Assembly: GCF_003244875.1 (NCBI RefSeq)
Contig: NZ_LXXZ01000066.1
Coordinates: 1-51,097, forward strand
Direction: 5' to 3'
Length of the DNA stretch: 51,097 nt
From: Stenotrophomonas sepilia
Lineage (GTDB): Bacteria > Pseudomonadota > Gammaproteobacteria > Xanthomonadales > Xanthomonadaceae
Within the stretch, counting starts at the first letter, position 1. Each line of letters begins with the position of its first letter. This document shows, piece by piece, positions 17,101 to 25,530 of the stretch. The position numbers were made by a program, and so were the translations under genes. The notes under the pieces were generated by a model, which was not told the origin of the DNA, did no database searches, and saw only the letters and a program-made list of their open reading frames with translations.

Positions 17101-19188
17101 ATGCCCGCGCTGAAACGCGCGTTGGCCCGCCCGCTGCGCGCCATTACCTGGGGCGGAGTGCTGCTGGGCGTGCTGCTGGTAACCGGCCTGACCCTCATGC
17201 TGGTCAATGACTACCACCGCCGCCTGGAAGCGGCACAGCGGCAGAGCCGGGCGCTGGCGGTGGGCAGCGAGCGCCTGCTGGCGCTGGAACTGCGCAACCT
17301 GGAGCGCGCCATGTCCGGCATCGCCGCCGACGCCGCCGAGCTGTTCCGCAGCGTGCCTGCGCAGGCGCCGGCCTTGATGGATGCCTCCATCGGCGGGGTG
17401 CTGGGCCGGCATGCCGAACTGCACAGCATCGCCGTGCTCGACCGCCATGGCCGACCGTTGACGGCCGGCGAGGGCGACCTGCAGCTGCCGCTGTGGACCG
17501 ACCCGCAGCGTCGTGGCCAGGGCAGCGCCCTGTACATCGGCCCGCCGCAGCGGGCCAGCGATGGCGGTTGGGTGGTGCCGTTGGCGCTGCCGATGGCCGG
17601 CGAACGCTGGCTGCTGGCACGGCTGCGCTGTGGCGAACTGCAACGCATCGTCGGCGGCCTCGATGTCGGCCCCAACGGACTGGTCTCGATCAGCGATGCC
17701 GAGGGTTACATGCTGGCCCGCGTGCCTGATCCGCACGGCACGGTGGGCCGCCGCTACGGCCTGCCGCGCCGTGACCTGCTCGGCACGCAGGCGGTGGTCG
17801 AGCTGGGCAGCGTGCCGGGTGTGGTCGACGGCGTACCGCGCATCATGACCATCAGCACGCTGGAACACAGCCCGCTGGCGGTGCAGGTCGGCCTGGCCGA
17901 CGAAGACGTACTGGCGCCGTGGTGGCCGTACCTGCAGGCGTCGGTGGCGATCGTACTGGCTTACATCGCGGTGTTGCTGGTGCTGCTGTACGCCGTGCGG
18001 CGCAGCACCCGCAGCCAGCAGGCGATGGCCGAGGAGCTGAAAACAGGCCACGCCGAGCTGCGTCTTGCGCACCAGGTCGGTCGTGTCTGTACCTGGTACG
18101 TGGATGAGGACGCCGCATTGCTGCGCTGGTCGCCGCTGGCGCGCGAGATTTTTGGCGTGCAGACCGATGCGCTGTCGGTGGCCGATTTCTTCGCACGCGT
18201 GCACCGCGACGATGCCGCGCGCCTGCAGCATGCCTTTGACCAGGCATTCGCCGGCGGCGCCGTGCTCGACCAGGTGTTCCGCCTGGTATTGCCCGGGGGC
18301 GAGGTGCGCTGGGTGGGCGCGCGTGGGCAGCGGGTGGAAGTGGCCGACAGCGAGCGGCGCATGATCGGCGCGCTGACCGACCTGAGCGAGCGTTACCAGG
18401 CGCGCGAGCAGGTGAGCGAAGTGGAACGGCGCTTCCGGCTGCTGTTCGACCGCAATCCTGCACCGTTCTGGGTGTTCGACCCGGATACGCTGCGCTTCAT
18501 CGAGGTCAACGACGCTGCGGTGCGCCAGTACGGCTACAGCCGCGACGAGTTCCTGGCGATGAGCATCCTCGACATCCGCCCGCGCGAAGGCTGGGACGAG
18601 GTGCGTGGTGCCATCCAGCGCGCACAGGTGGGCGATCCTCCGGACGCGACCGTGCGCCTGCACCGGCGCAAGGACGGTAGTGTGTTCGAGGTGCGCGCAC
18701 ACCTGTCCAAACTCGATTTCGATGGACAGCCGGCGTGCCTCGTGCTGGCCGAGGATGTCAGCGAAAGGCTGGCCTACGAGCGCGACCTGGCCTATCGGGC
18801 ACGGCACAACCCGGCCACTGGCCTGCTCAACGTGCGCGCCCTGACCGAACAGCTGGACGAGCAGCAGCAGGGCTACACCATCGCCTTCGTGCAGTTGCGT
18901 GGCCTGCAGCTTGTGGCCGATACGCTGGGCCGCGAGATCGGCGATGCGGTCCTGCAGTCGATGGCGACCCGGCTCGGTGGACTGGGGGCGCGTTGCGGCA
19001 CGCTGGCATTCCAGCCGGCGGAAGACTTCGTGTTCGCGATCGGGGCCGAGTACGATACCCAGCGCGTGCTGGATGACCTGCTGCAGATCGTGTCAGCGCC
19101 GATGCGTGGCAAGGATTCGCTGCACCAGTTCGAACCGCGCATCGGTGTGGCCGTACTGCCGGTGACGGCCACAGCGCCGAGCAGGTGA
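17101..19188 (+). CDS. Sensor/PAS/degenerate-GGDEF part of a frameshifted c-di-GMP phosphodiesterase
   Basis: A 695-residue N-terminal part. TM1 is at about residues 14-34 and a periplasmic PDC-like sensor at about 36-270. TM2 is at about 275-296 (ASVAIVLAYIAVLLVLLYAV), with two PAS domains at about 320-430 and 440-560. A GGDEF domain follows from about 565, its signature replaced by PAEDF (about 639-643), so it should not make c-di-GMP. The frame ends in VAVLPVTATAPSR. One base later the expected continuation (GDGHSAEQVIGMAAQAA) is present in the next frame, so a G seems lost at about 19161. AAGGA precedes ATG 17101. The intact protein would have been about 982 residues. Confidence 0.85.
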   Translation: MPALKRALARPLRAITWGGVLLGVLLVTGLTLMLVNDYHRRLEAAQRQSRALAVGSERLLALELRNLERAMSGIAADAAELFRSVPAQAPALMDASIGGVLGRHAELHSIAVLDRHGRPLTAGEGDLQLPLWTDPQRRGQGSALYIGPPQRASDGGWVVPLALPMAGERWLLARLRCGELQRIVGGLDVGPNGLVSISDAEGYMLARVPDPHGTVGRRYGLPRRDLLGTQAVVELGSVPGVVDGVPRIMTISTLEHSPLAVQVGLADEDVLAPWWPYLQASVAIVLAYIAVLLVLLYAVRRSTRSQQAMAEELKTGHAELRLAHQVGRVCTWYVDEDAALLRWSPLAREIFGVQTDALSVADFFARVHRDDAARLQHAFDQAFAGGAVLDQVFRLVLPGGEVRWVGARGQRVEVADSERRMIGALTDLSERYQAREQVSEVERRFRLLFDRNPAPFWVFDPDTLRFIEVNDAAVRQYGYSRDEFLAMSILDIRPREGWDEVRGAIQRAQVGDPPDATVRLHRRKDGSVFEVRAHLSKLDFDGQPACLVLAEDVSERLAYERDLAYRARHNPATGLLNVRALTEQLDEQQQGYTIAFVQLRGLQLVADTLGREIGDAVLQSMATRLGGLGARCGTLAFQPAEDFVFAIGAEYDTQRVLDDLLQIVSAPMRGKDSLHQFEPRIGVAVLPVTATAPSR

Positions 19189-20048
19189 TCGGCATGGCCG
19201 CACAGGCCGCGCACGCGGCGCGTGCCGAGGGCAACGTGGTGGTCTGGTTCGATGCGGCAGTGACCACGCGGCTGGCCGACCGCCTGCGCCTGGCCGGGCG
19301 CATCCACGCCGCCATCGACAACGAGTTCCAGCTGTATTTCCAGCCCATCCGGCATGCCAGCGATGGCAGCCCGGCCGCGCTGGAGGCACTGCTGCGCTGG
19401 CCGCAGGCCGATGGCAGCTTCATCCCGCCCAACGAGTTCATCCAGCTGTGCGAGGACACCGGGTTGATCCTGGCACTGGGCCGCTGGGTGATCCGCGCCG
19501 CGGCGAAGGCACAGCGCCGGTTGGTCGAGGCCGGTTGGGGCGAGCTGCCGATCGCGGTCAACGTGTCGGCAGTGCAGTTCTTCAACAGCGACCTGGTGGC
19601 CGAATTCACCCGCGTCCAGCAGGAGTTCGGACTGGCTCGCGGCGCACTGCACGTGGAGCTGACCGAGAGCAGCCTGATGCGCAAGCCGGCGCAGGCGATG
19701 CAGACCATGCAACGCCTGCACGAGCAGGGCATCCGCGTGTCGCTGGATGATTTCGGCACCGGCTATTCCAGCATGTCCTACCTGCAACACCTGCCGCTGG
19801 ACATCCTGAAGATCGATCGCAGTTTCGTCGCCGACGTGGAAACCAATCCGCGCAACGCCTCGATCTGCCGCGCATTGCTGTCGCTCGGCCACAGCATGGG
19901 CCTGACCATCATCGCCGAGGGCGTTGAAACGCCGGGGCAGCTGGACTGGCTGGCCGCGCACGGCTGCGACCAGGTGCAGGGCTACCTGCTGGGGCGGCCG
20001 GCGCCGCTGGAGCGGATCATCGACGCGCTGGATGAAGTCCCTGCCTGA
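19185..20048 (+). CDS. EAL domain (c-di-GMP phosphodiesterase) part of the same frameshifted gene
   Basis: A 287-residue C-terminal part. It starts at GTG 19185, overlapping the TGA of the first part in a GTGA junction, and carries a complete EAL domain. Visible blocks are the EAL motif in ALEALLRW, then NVSAVQFF, ELTESSLM, DDFGTGYSSMSYL, KIDRSFV, IIAEGVET and QGYLLGRP. All the usual metal and substrate residues appear present, so the domain should hydrolyse c-di-GMP to pGpG. If the frameshift is real, it may still be made by re-initiation at GTG 19185, but uncoupled from the sensor. It is followed by the tandem SMAG array. Confidence 0.87.
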   Translation: MIGMAAQAAHAARAEGNVVVWFDAAVTTRLADRLRLAGRIHAAIDNEFQLYFQPIRHASDGSPAALEALLRWPQADGSFIPPNEFIQLCEDTGLILALGRWVIRAAAKAQRRLVEAGWGELPIAVNVSAVQFFNSDLVAEFTRVQQEFGLARGALHVELTESSLMRKPAQAMQTMQRLHEQGIRVSLDDFGTGYSSMSYLQHLPLDILKIDRSFVADVETNPRNASICRALLSLGHSMGLTIIAEGVETPGQLDWLAAHGCDQVQGYLLGRPAPLERIIDALDEVPA

Positions 20049-20063
20049 TCGGGGCTTCGTATT

Positions 20064-20402
20064 TGCCGGCCAGCGGCCGGCACTACCCGACCGAAACATT
20101 ACGGATTTTCGTATTTGCCGGCCAGCGGCCAGCACACCCGACTGAAGCATGACGGTAGTGCCGGTCGCTGGCCGGCAGGCGCCCGACCGAAGCATGACGG
20201 TAGTGCCGGCCGCTGGCCGGCAGGCATCCGACCGAAGCATGACGGTAGTGCCGGCCGCTGGCCGGCAGGCATCCGACCGAAGCATGACGGTAGTGCCGGC
20301 CGCTGGCCGGCAGGCGCCCGACTGAAGCATGACGGTAGTGCCGGTCGCTGGCCGGCAAGCATCAGACGGAAGCATGACGGTAGTGCCGGCCGCTGGCCGG
20401 CA
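20064..20402. repeat. Tandem array of SMAG repeats, 45-bp period
   Basis: Six direct copies of a 45-bp unit start at 20154, 20199, 20244, 20289, 20334 and 20379. Each begins GGTAGTGCCGG(C/T)CGCTGGCCGGCA and ends with an ACGGAAGCATGAC-type spacer. Two inverted, partly degraded copies precede them (20064-20086 and 20117-20134). Each unit folds as a hairpin. The array lies between the convergent EAL and LysR genes and carries no gene. Because 45 is a multiple of three, it stays open in several frames and could be mis-annotated as a repeat protein. Confidence 0.9.
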
Positions 20403-20416
20403 AGCGCGAGACTCGG

Positions 20417-21298
20417 CTACACCCCGGCCTCCACCAGGTGGTTGATGAAACTGCGCACCTTCGGCGCCAGGTGGCTACGGCTGGCATACACCGCGAAGAT
20501 GCCGATCGGCGAGGCCTCCCATTCCGGTAGCACGCGCACCAGGCGGCCATCGGCCAGCGCGTCTTTCAGCAGGAAGTCGGGTTGCAGGATCACACCCATG
20601 CCGGCGATCGCCGCTTCGCGCAGCACGTCGCCGTTGTTGGCGTGCAGCAGGCTGTTCACCGCCACCTTCACTTCACCGCCGGGTCCCTGCAGCGGCCAGT
20701 GGTCGCCAGCGGCCCAGTAGCTGTAGCTCAGGCACGCGTGATCCTGCAGGTCCTGCGGCGTCTGTGGGGTGCCGCGTGCAGCCAGGTAGGACGGCGCCGC
20801 GCACAGGCTCACCCGCGATTCGCCCAGCCGGCGCGCGATCAGCGCCGGGCTCGGCTCGCGGGTGATGCGGATGGCCACGTCGTAGCCTTCCTCGACCATG
20901 TCCACCAGGCGGTCGGACAGGGCCAGGTCCAGTTCCACCTGCGGGAAGCGCTCGCGGTAGCTGGCCAGCAACGGGCCAAGGCGGGCGATGCCCCAGCTGA
21001 CCGGTGCGTTGATGCGCAGCGTGCCGGAGGGTTCCAGCGCCTGCGCGCCGATGCTGGCCTCCAGCGCGTCGAACTCGGCCAGCAGGCGCACGCACTGGGC
21101 GTAGTAGGCGGCGCCGGTGCTGGTGGGGCTGACCCGCCGGGTGGTGCGGTGGAGCAGGCGGGTGGACAGGCGCTTTTCCAGTGCCGCGACCTGGCGGGTG
21201 ACGCCGGCGGTCGACATGTCCAGGGCCTGCGCGGCGGCACTGAAGCCGTTGCGCTCGACCACCGCTACGAACACGCGCATCGCCTCGAGGGTGTCCAT
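20417..21298 (-). CDS. LysR family transcriptional regulator
   Basis: A 293-residue LysR protein. The winged helix-turn-helix is at residues 1-60 (MDTLEAMRVFVAVVERNGFS, then VAALEKRLSTRLLHRTTRRV). The substrate-binding domain follows (residues about 90-290, GTLRINAPVSWG... DRLVDMVEEGYDVAIRI). The start is placed at ATG (complement of 21298), where the family alignment begins; upstream in-frame codons are in the promoter region. It diverges from the DoxX/dioxygenase genes across 96 nt, so it probably regulates them and itself. The effector is unknown. Confidence 0.93.
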   Translation of the reverse strand: MDTLEAMRVFVAVVERNGFSAAAQALDMSTAGVTRQVAALEKRLSTRLLHRTTRRVSPTSTGAAYYAQCVRLLAEFDALEASIGAQALEPSGTLRINAPVSWGIARLGPLLASYRERFPQVELDLALSDRLVDMVEEGYDVAIRITREPSPALIARRLGESRVSLCAAPSYLAARGTPQTPQDLQDHACLSYSYWAAGDHWPLQGPGGEVKVAVNSLLHANNGDVLREAAIAGMGVILQPDFLLKDALADGRLVRVLPEWEASPIGIFAVYASRSHLAPKVRSFINHLVEAGV

Positions 21299-21394
21299 TG
21301 TTGCGCCTTCTGAAATAAATAAGGTCAAACGATCGTATTTATCGTCTCATGAAGGCGCAATAACCTGTCTCCACTCCCGTCAAGGTGCTTTGCC
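21299..21394. promoter_or_regulatory. Divergent LysR/DoxX promoter region
   Basis: This 96-nt AT-rich spacer (AAATAAATAAGGTCAAACGATCG region) is clearly less GC-rich than its surroundings. It must hold the LysR operator and both promoters. GATCGTATTTATCGTCTCATG around 21331-21351 contains TATTTAT and T-N11-A-like elements, but no single operator can be fixed by eye. Confidence 0.5.
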
Positions 21395-21805
21395 ATGCAC
21401 ACCACGACCGCTCCTGTCTCGCCGCTGGCCCCGTACGGTGCCACCCTGCTGCGCCTGGCCCTGGGCGTGCTGTTCCTGGTCCATGCGCTGATCAAGCTGC
21501 TGGTATTCACCCCGGCCGGTACGGCGGCATTTTTCGAATCGCTGGGCCTGCCCGGCGTGCTGGCTTACCTCACCATCGGCGCCGAGCTGGTGATCACCAC
21601 TGCGCTGCTGCTGGGCATCTACGCGCGCTGGGTGGGCCTGGCCGGCGTCCCGTTGCTGCTGGGCACCATCGTCACCGTGCACGGCGCCAACGGCTTCGGT
21701 TTCGCCAATGCCGGCGGCGGCTGGGAATACCCGGCGTTCTGGGCATTGGCGCTGGTGGTGCTGTTCCTGGTCGGCGACGGCAAGTGGACCCTGCGTTCGC
21801 GCTGA
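21395..21805 (+). CDS. DoxX family membrane protein
   Basis: A 136-residue protein with four hydrophobic segments. It starts with the typical LLRLALGVLFLVHALIKL and continues with GVLAYLTIGAELVITTALLL, the DoxX signature. DoxX proteins are small inner-membrane subunits, in some systems partners of quinol- or thiol-oxidising enzymes; for this branch no activity is established. It lies 31 nt upstream of an extradiol-type dioxygenase gene. The LysR-DoxX-dioxygenase order occurs widely in proteobacteria and suggests a stress or detoxification role. Confidence 0.9.
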   Translation: MHTTTAPVSPLAPYGATLLRLALGVLFLVHALIKLLVFTPAGTAAFFESLGLPGVLAYLTIGAELVITTALLLGIYARWVGLAGVPLLLGTIVTVHGANGFGFANAGGGWEYPAFWALALVVLFLVGDGKWTLRSR

Positions 21806-21836
21806 TCGCCGCCTGACCCTGCAACCGGAGGATTCC

Positions 21837-22625
21837 ATGTCCCGCCTGCCTTCGCTGTACATCTCCCATGGTTCGCCGATGACCGCCCTGCATCCGGGCC
21901 AGGTCGGCGTGCGCCTGGCCGAGCTGGCGCGCGACCTGCCGACGCCGCGCGCCATCGTGATGGCCTCGGCGCACTGGCTGGGGCGGCAGCCGCAGGTCGG
22001 CGCGCATCCGCAGCCGCCGACGATCCATGACTTCGGCGGCTTCCCGCGCGCACTGTTCGAACTGCAGTACCCGGCGCCGGGCGATCCGGCGCTGGCCGAA
22101 GACGTGGCCGGCCGCATCGCCGCTGCCGGCCTGCCGGTGGCGCTCGACCCTGAGCGTGGCCTCGACCATGGCGCGTGGGTGCCGCTGCGGCTGCTGCGCC
22201 CGCAAGCCGACATCCCGGTGGTGCCGCTGTCGATCCAGCCGCTGCTCGGCCCCGGGCACCAGTTCGCGCTGGGCCGCGCGCTGGCGCCACTGCGAGAGCA
22301 GGGCGTGCTGCTGGTCGGCTCGGGCAGCATCACCCACAACCTGCACGACTGGGGCGACTACCAGGACGGCAAGGAAGCGCCGTACGTGCGGCCCTTCATC
22401 GAATGGGTGGAACAGCGCCTGGCCGCCGATGATCGCCAGGCCCTGTTCGACTACCGCCGGCAGGCGCCGTTCGCCGAACGCGCGCACCCGACCGACGAGC
22501 ACCTGCTGCCGCTGTTCTTCGCGATGGGCGCAGCCGGCGAGGACAGCTTCGGTGCGCGCCGCATCGATGCCGGCATCGATGCCGGCTTCCTCGCCATGGA
22601 CCTGTACCGCTTCGACGGGGCATGA
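21837..22625 (+). CDS. Class III extradiol ring-cleavage dioxygenase (DODA/YgiD type)
   Basis: A 262-residue LigB-superfamily enzyme, the usual length for the YgiD/DODA group. Metal-ligand motifs are visible: SLYISHGSP (His about 11), VMASAHWLG (His about 45) and GLDHGAWVPLR (His about 110). SGSITHNLHDW (about 165) is another family block. It probably cleaves catechol-like rings, DOPA-like in characterised relatives; the native substrate is unknown. ATG 21837 follows GGAGGATTCC, a good ribosome binding site. It is the second gene of the DoxX operon. The neighbouring antiporter gene starts 117 nt later. Confidence 0.9.
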   Translation: MSRLPSLYISHGSPMTALHPGQVGVRLAELARDLPTPRAIVMASAHWLGRQPQVGAHPQPPTIHDFGGFPRALFELQYPAPGDPALAEDVAGRIAAAGLPVALDPERGLDHGAWVPLRLLRPQADIPVVPLSIQPLLGPGHQFALGRALAPLREQGVLLVGSGSITHNLHDWGDYQDGKEAPYVRPFIEWVEQRLAADDRQALFDYRRQAPFAERAHPTDEHLLPLFFAMGAAGEDSFGARRIDAGIDAGFLAMDLYRFDGA

Positions 22626-22742
22626 GCCGGGGCTGACGCGCGACCGCCCCGGCCGTCGCGCTCATGGCCGCATGTGGTAGTTTTTTCCGGGTTTCCGGCG
22701 CTGGCCTTCGAGCCTCCCCGCGCGCCGCTTCCTGGAAGAAGC

Positions 22743-24392
22743 ATGCATACCATTGAAGTCGTCCTGGCGATGCTGGTGGCCGTTGTCGCCAGCGGCTACC
22801 TGGTTCGCGTCCTCCCGTTCTCGTTGCCGCTGCCGCTGGTGCAGATCGGCCTGGGCGCGGTCATCGCCGGGGTGTTCAACCGCGGCCACGCGCTGGAGCC
22901 GGAAGTGTTCTTCCTGCTGTTCCTGCCGCCGCTGCTGTTCCTTGATGGCTGGCGCATCCCCAAGCAGGGCCTGTTCCGCGACAAGGGCGCGATCCTCGAA
23001 CTGGCTTTCGGCCTGGTGGTGTTCACCGTCATCGGTGCCGGCCTGCTGATCCACTGGATGATTCCGGTGATGCCGCTGGCGGTGTGCTTTGCGCTGGCGG
23101 CCATCGTCTCGCCGACCGATCCGGTGGCGGTCGGCGCGATCGCTTCCAAGGCACCGATTCCCAAGCGACTGATGCACATCCTGGAAGGCGAGTCGCTGCT
23201 CAACGATGCGTCCGGCCTGGTCTGCTTCCGCTTCGCGGTGGCGGCGGTGATGACCGGTTCCTTCTCGCTGGCCACGGCCTCGCTGACCTTCCTGTGGGTG
23301 GCGGTGGCCGGCCTTGCCGTGGGCGTGGCGGTTACCCTCGGCGTGTCCACGTTCCAGCGCTGGCTGTGGCGCCGCTTCGGCGAGGAACCGGGTGCGGCGA
23401 TGCTGGTCAACCTGCTGATCCCGTTCGCGGCCTACCTGCTGGCCGAAGAAATCCATGCCTCGGGCATCCTCGCCGCAGTCGCCGCCGGTATCGCGATGAG
23501 CTACGTCGAGCTGACCGGCCGTGTCTCCGGCAGCATGCGCGTACAGCGCGCGGGCGTCTGGAACATGCTGCAGTTCAGCTTCAACGGCATCATGTTCGTG
23601 CTGCTGGGCGAGCAGCTGCCCGGCATCGTCGAGCGCGCCACCACCACCATGAACGAGTCCGGCCACCAGAGTGCATGGTGGCTGCTGGTGTACGTGGTGG
23701 TGATCAACCTGGCGCTGATCCTGTTGCGCCTGCTGTGGGTATGGTTGTCGCTGCGCTGGAACCTGCTGCGTGCACGCCGCCGAGGCCTGGAACGCGGCGA
23801 GGCACCGAACTGGCGCATCGTGGTGGCGACCTCGGTGGCCGGCGTGCGCGGCGCGATCACCCTGGCCGGCGTGCTGACCCTGCCGTTGTTCCTGCCTGAT
23901 GGCAGCGCGTTCCCGGCGCGCGACCTGGTGATCTTCCTGGCCGCGGCGGTGATCCTGTTCTCGCTGGTCGGCGCCAGCGTGGCGCTGCCGCAGCTGCTGA
24001 AGGGCCTGCAGCTGCCGGCCGATTCGGGCGAGCGCAAGGAAGAGGACCTGGCACGCCGGCTGTCGTCAAAGGCCGCGCTGGCCGGGGTCGAGCGCATGCG
24101 CCAGCAGCTGGTGATGAACCAGAACACCGAGAACGTGCAGCTGTACAACGACGCTGCCTCGCGGGTGAGCCTGCTGTACCAGCGGCACCTGGAGAAGGAC
24201 AACGATGGGCCCGACGTGGACCCGGAGAAGGTGCGGCGCATGGAGCTGGGGTACCGCCAGCTGCGCAGCGCCGGCCTCAATGCCGAGCGCGAGGAACTGT
24301 TCCGGTTGACCCGGCGCGGGGTGATCTCCGATGAGATCTCGCGGCGCCTGATCCGCAACCTGGACCTGCTGGAATCGCGGAAGCGCGAATGA
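22743..24392 (+). CDS. CPA1-family Na+/H+ antiporter
   Basis: A 549-residue antiporter with about 12 hydrophobic segments in residues 1-415 and a charged, soluble C-terminal tail of about 130 residues. The core motifs are FLPPLLFLDGW (about 57-67), IVSPTDPVAVGAIASK (about 120-135) and EGESLLNDASGLVCF (about 145-160). The last contains the Asn-Asp pair of the ion site. AGVRGAITLAGVLTLPLFLP is the conserved re-entrant region. It expels Na+ (or K+) in exchange for protons for pH and salt tolerance. GGAAGAAGC lies before ATG 22743. It is transcribed alone and ends before a SMAG pair. Confidence 0.92.
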   Translation: MHTIEVVLAMLVAVVASGYLVRVLPFSLPLPLVQIGLGAVIAGVFNRGHALEPEVFFLLFLPPLLFLDGWRIPKQGLFRDKGAILELAFGLVVFTVIGAGLLIHWMIPVMPLAVCFALAAIVSPTDPVAVGAIASKAPIPKRLMHILEGESLLNDASGLVCFRFAVAAVMTGSFSLATASLTFLWVAVAGLAVGVAVTLGVSTFQRWLWRRFGEEPGAAMLVNLLIPFAAYLLAEEIHASGILAAVAAGIAMSYVELTGRVSGSMRVQRAGVWNMLQFSFNGIMFVLLGEQLPGIVERATTTMNESGHQSAWWLLVYVVVINLALILLRLLWVWLSLRWNLLRARRRGLERGEAPNWRIVVATSVAGVRGAITLAGVLTLPLFLPDGSAFPARDLVIFLAAAVILFSLVGASVALPQLLKGLQLPADSGERKEEDLARRLSSKAALAGVERMRQQLVMNQNTENVQLYNDAASRVSLLYQRHLEKDNDGPDVDPEKVRRMELGYRQLRSAGLNAEREELFRLTRRGVISDEISRRLIRNLDLLESRKRE

Positions 24393-24441
24393 CGCCTGGG
24401 ACCGGGCGTTGCAGACGCTGACGCGGATTCCGCCCTGGCAT

Positions 24442-24527
24442 GTAGAGCCGAGCCCATGCTCGGCTGCGCTTGCTTCAGGCGTCATGAACCCGGAACGAAA
24501 AGCAGCCGAGCACAGGCTCGGCTCTAC
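24442..24527. repeat. SMAG repeat pair
   Basis: GTAGAGCCGAGCCCATGCTC at 24442 and an inverted copy ending GGCTCGGCTCTAC at 24527 form two hairpins and a larger inverted repeat between convergent genes. Confidence 0.85.
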
Positions 24528-24540
24528 ATGCCGGTGCCGG

Positions 24541-24789
24541 TTATTCCGGCTTCTGGTCCAGGAAATACACCTCGACCTTGCCCTTGACCTTGATCGTCAT
24601 CGGGTTGCCGCGGCGGTCGCGGGCCTTGCCGGCCTGCACGCGGATCCAGCCTTCGCTGACCGAGTATTCCTCGACGTTGTCGCGCTCGACGTCGTTGAAA
24701 CGCACGCCGACGCCGCGCTCCAGCGCCTGCGCATCATGGAAGGGGCTGGCCGGGTTGATCGCCAGGTGGTCGGGAGGGGTATCGCTCAT
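24541..24789 (-). CDS. DUF3297 family protein
   Basis: An 82-residue protein. The sequence (MSDTPPDHLAINPASPFHDA, then a GVRFNDVER block and VSEGWIRVQAGKARDRRGNP) matches the small DUF3297 family common in Proteobacteria. The C-terminal half is rich in short strands (TIKVKGKVEVYFLD). No enzymatic motif is known. It ends next to a SMAG pair and diverges from the gene at 24880 across a 90-nt spacer that contains a TAGAAT -10-like box (24846-24851) on the plus strand. Confidence 0.85.
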   Translation of the reverse strand: MSDTPPDHLAINPASPFHDAQALERGVGVRFNDVERDNVEEYSVSEGWIRVQAGKARDRRGNPMTIKVKGKVEVYFLDQKPE

Positions 24790-24879
24790 CGCTTCATTCA
24801 CAGTGACGGCCACCAAGGCCGGCTTCAGCGGCACAGGATAAACCGTAGAATGCCGGCCTGCCCCAGAGGACGTTCCGCC

Positions 24880-25422
24880 ATGCCCGACAACAGCGACTAT
24901 TTCGACTTCGAGGAAGACATCCACGACTTCGACGAGGATGGATTCGAGGCGCGGGTCTGGAACCTGCTGGTGCTGATCAACCCGGGCGACGAAGAGTTGG
25001 CCCTGCAGCAGTTCAACCGCTGGCGCGAGCACCTGTCCGAGGACGGGCAGCCGCTGGAAGCGGACAGCGACTGGCTGCCGGCGCTGTTCACCGCCATCGC
25101 CTGGCAGTCCGGTTTCGATGTGGAGCGCGACGACCTGGAATCGCTGCAGTCGGCGGTCAACGAGCTGTCGGCGCGCTTCAACCTGCAGCTGGACTGGGGT
25201 GGCGACCTGGACGACGAGGACTTTGCCGAAGGCCTGGACGGCGTGCAGCTGATGGCCACCGCCTTCGACCGCCTGCGCGAGCACAACTACACGCTGTGGA
25301 GCGTGGATGCCGGCAGCGACGGCTTCACCGGCGTGATGGCGCTGACCCGTGACGACGACGCGATGCTGGCGCTGTGCTCGCTGCTGAACGTGGAAATCCG
25401 GCTGGGCAGCGACCCGTTCTGA
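24880..25422 (+). CDS. Acidic conserved protein (DUF6630-like)
   Basis: A 180-residue, very acidic cytoplasmic protein (DYFDFEEDIHDFDEDGFEAR near the N-terminus). It has a helical first half and a mixed second half ending in DDDAMLALCSLLNVEIRLG. It resembles proteins grouped as DUF6630 in Xanthomonadaceae; this assignment is from memory and moderate. No catalytic residues are apparent. ATG 24880 follows CAGAGGACG. It is monocistronic, with SMAG pairs on both sides of its locus. Confidence 0.78.
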   Translation: MPDNSDYFDFEEDIHDFDEDGFEARVWNLLVLINPGDEELALQQFNRWREHLSEDGQPLEADSDWLPALFTAIAWQSGFDVERDDLESLQSAVNELSARFNLQLDWGGDLDDEDFAEGLDGVQLMATAFDRLREHNYTLWSVDAGSDGFTGVMALTRDDDAMLALCSLLNVEIRLGSDPF

Positions 25423-25444
25423 GCGGGCAGGCAGCGCTGCGCAT

Positions 25445-25508
25445 GTAGAGCCGAGCCCGCGCTCGGCTGCAGTCCGCGAACAGCAGCCGAGCATCGGCCC
25501 GGCTCTAC
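25445..25508. repeat. SMAG repeat pair
   Basis: GTAGAGCCGAGCCCGCGCTC at 25445 and an inverted, slightly degraded copy ending GGCTCTAC at 25508. It lies between the convergent DUF6630-like and DUF4031 genes. Confidence 0.82.
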
Positions 25509-25530
25509 AGGAGGCAAACGGCAGCCGAGC

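Noticed and set aside
19150..19190. Programmed ribosomal frameshift joining the GGDEF and EAL parts
   Set aside because: No slippery heptamer or downstream structure is visible, and a single missing G explains the break more simply.
20083..20362. Open frames with a 15-residue repeat through the 20 kb array
   Set aside because: They arise because the 45-bp SMAG unit is a multiple of three; the units are palindromic and intergenic, with no ribosome-binding site.
20064..20402. CRISPR array
   Set aside because: The unit is one continuous 45-bp repeat with no unique spacers, the core is a SMAG palindrome with GTAG, and no cas genes are present.
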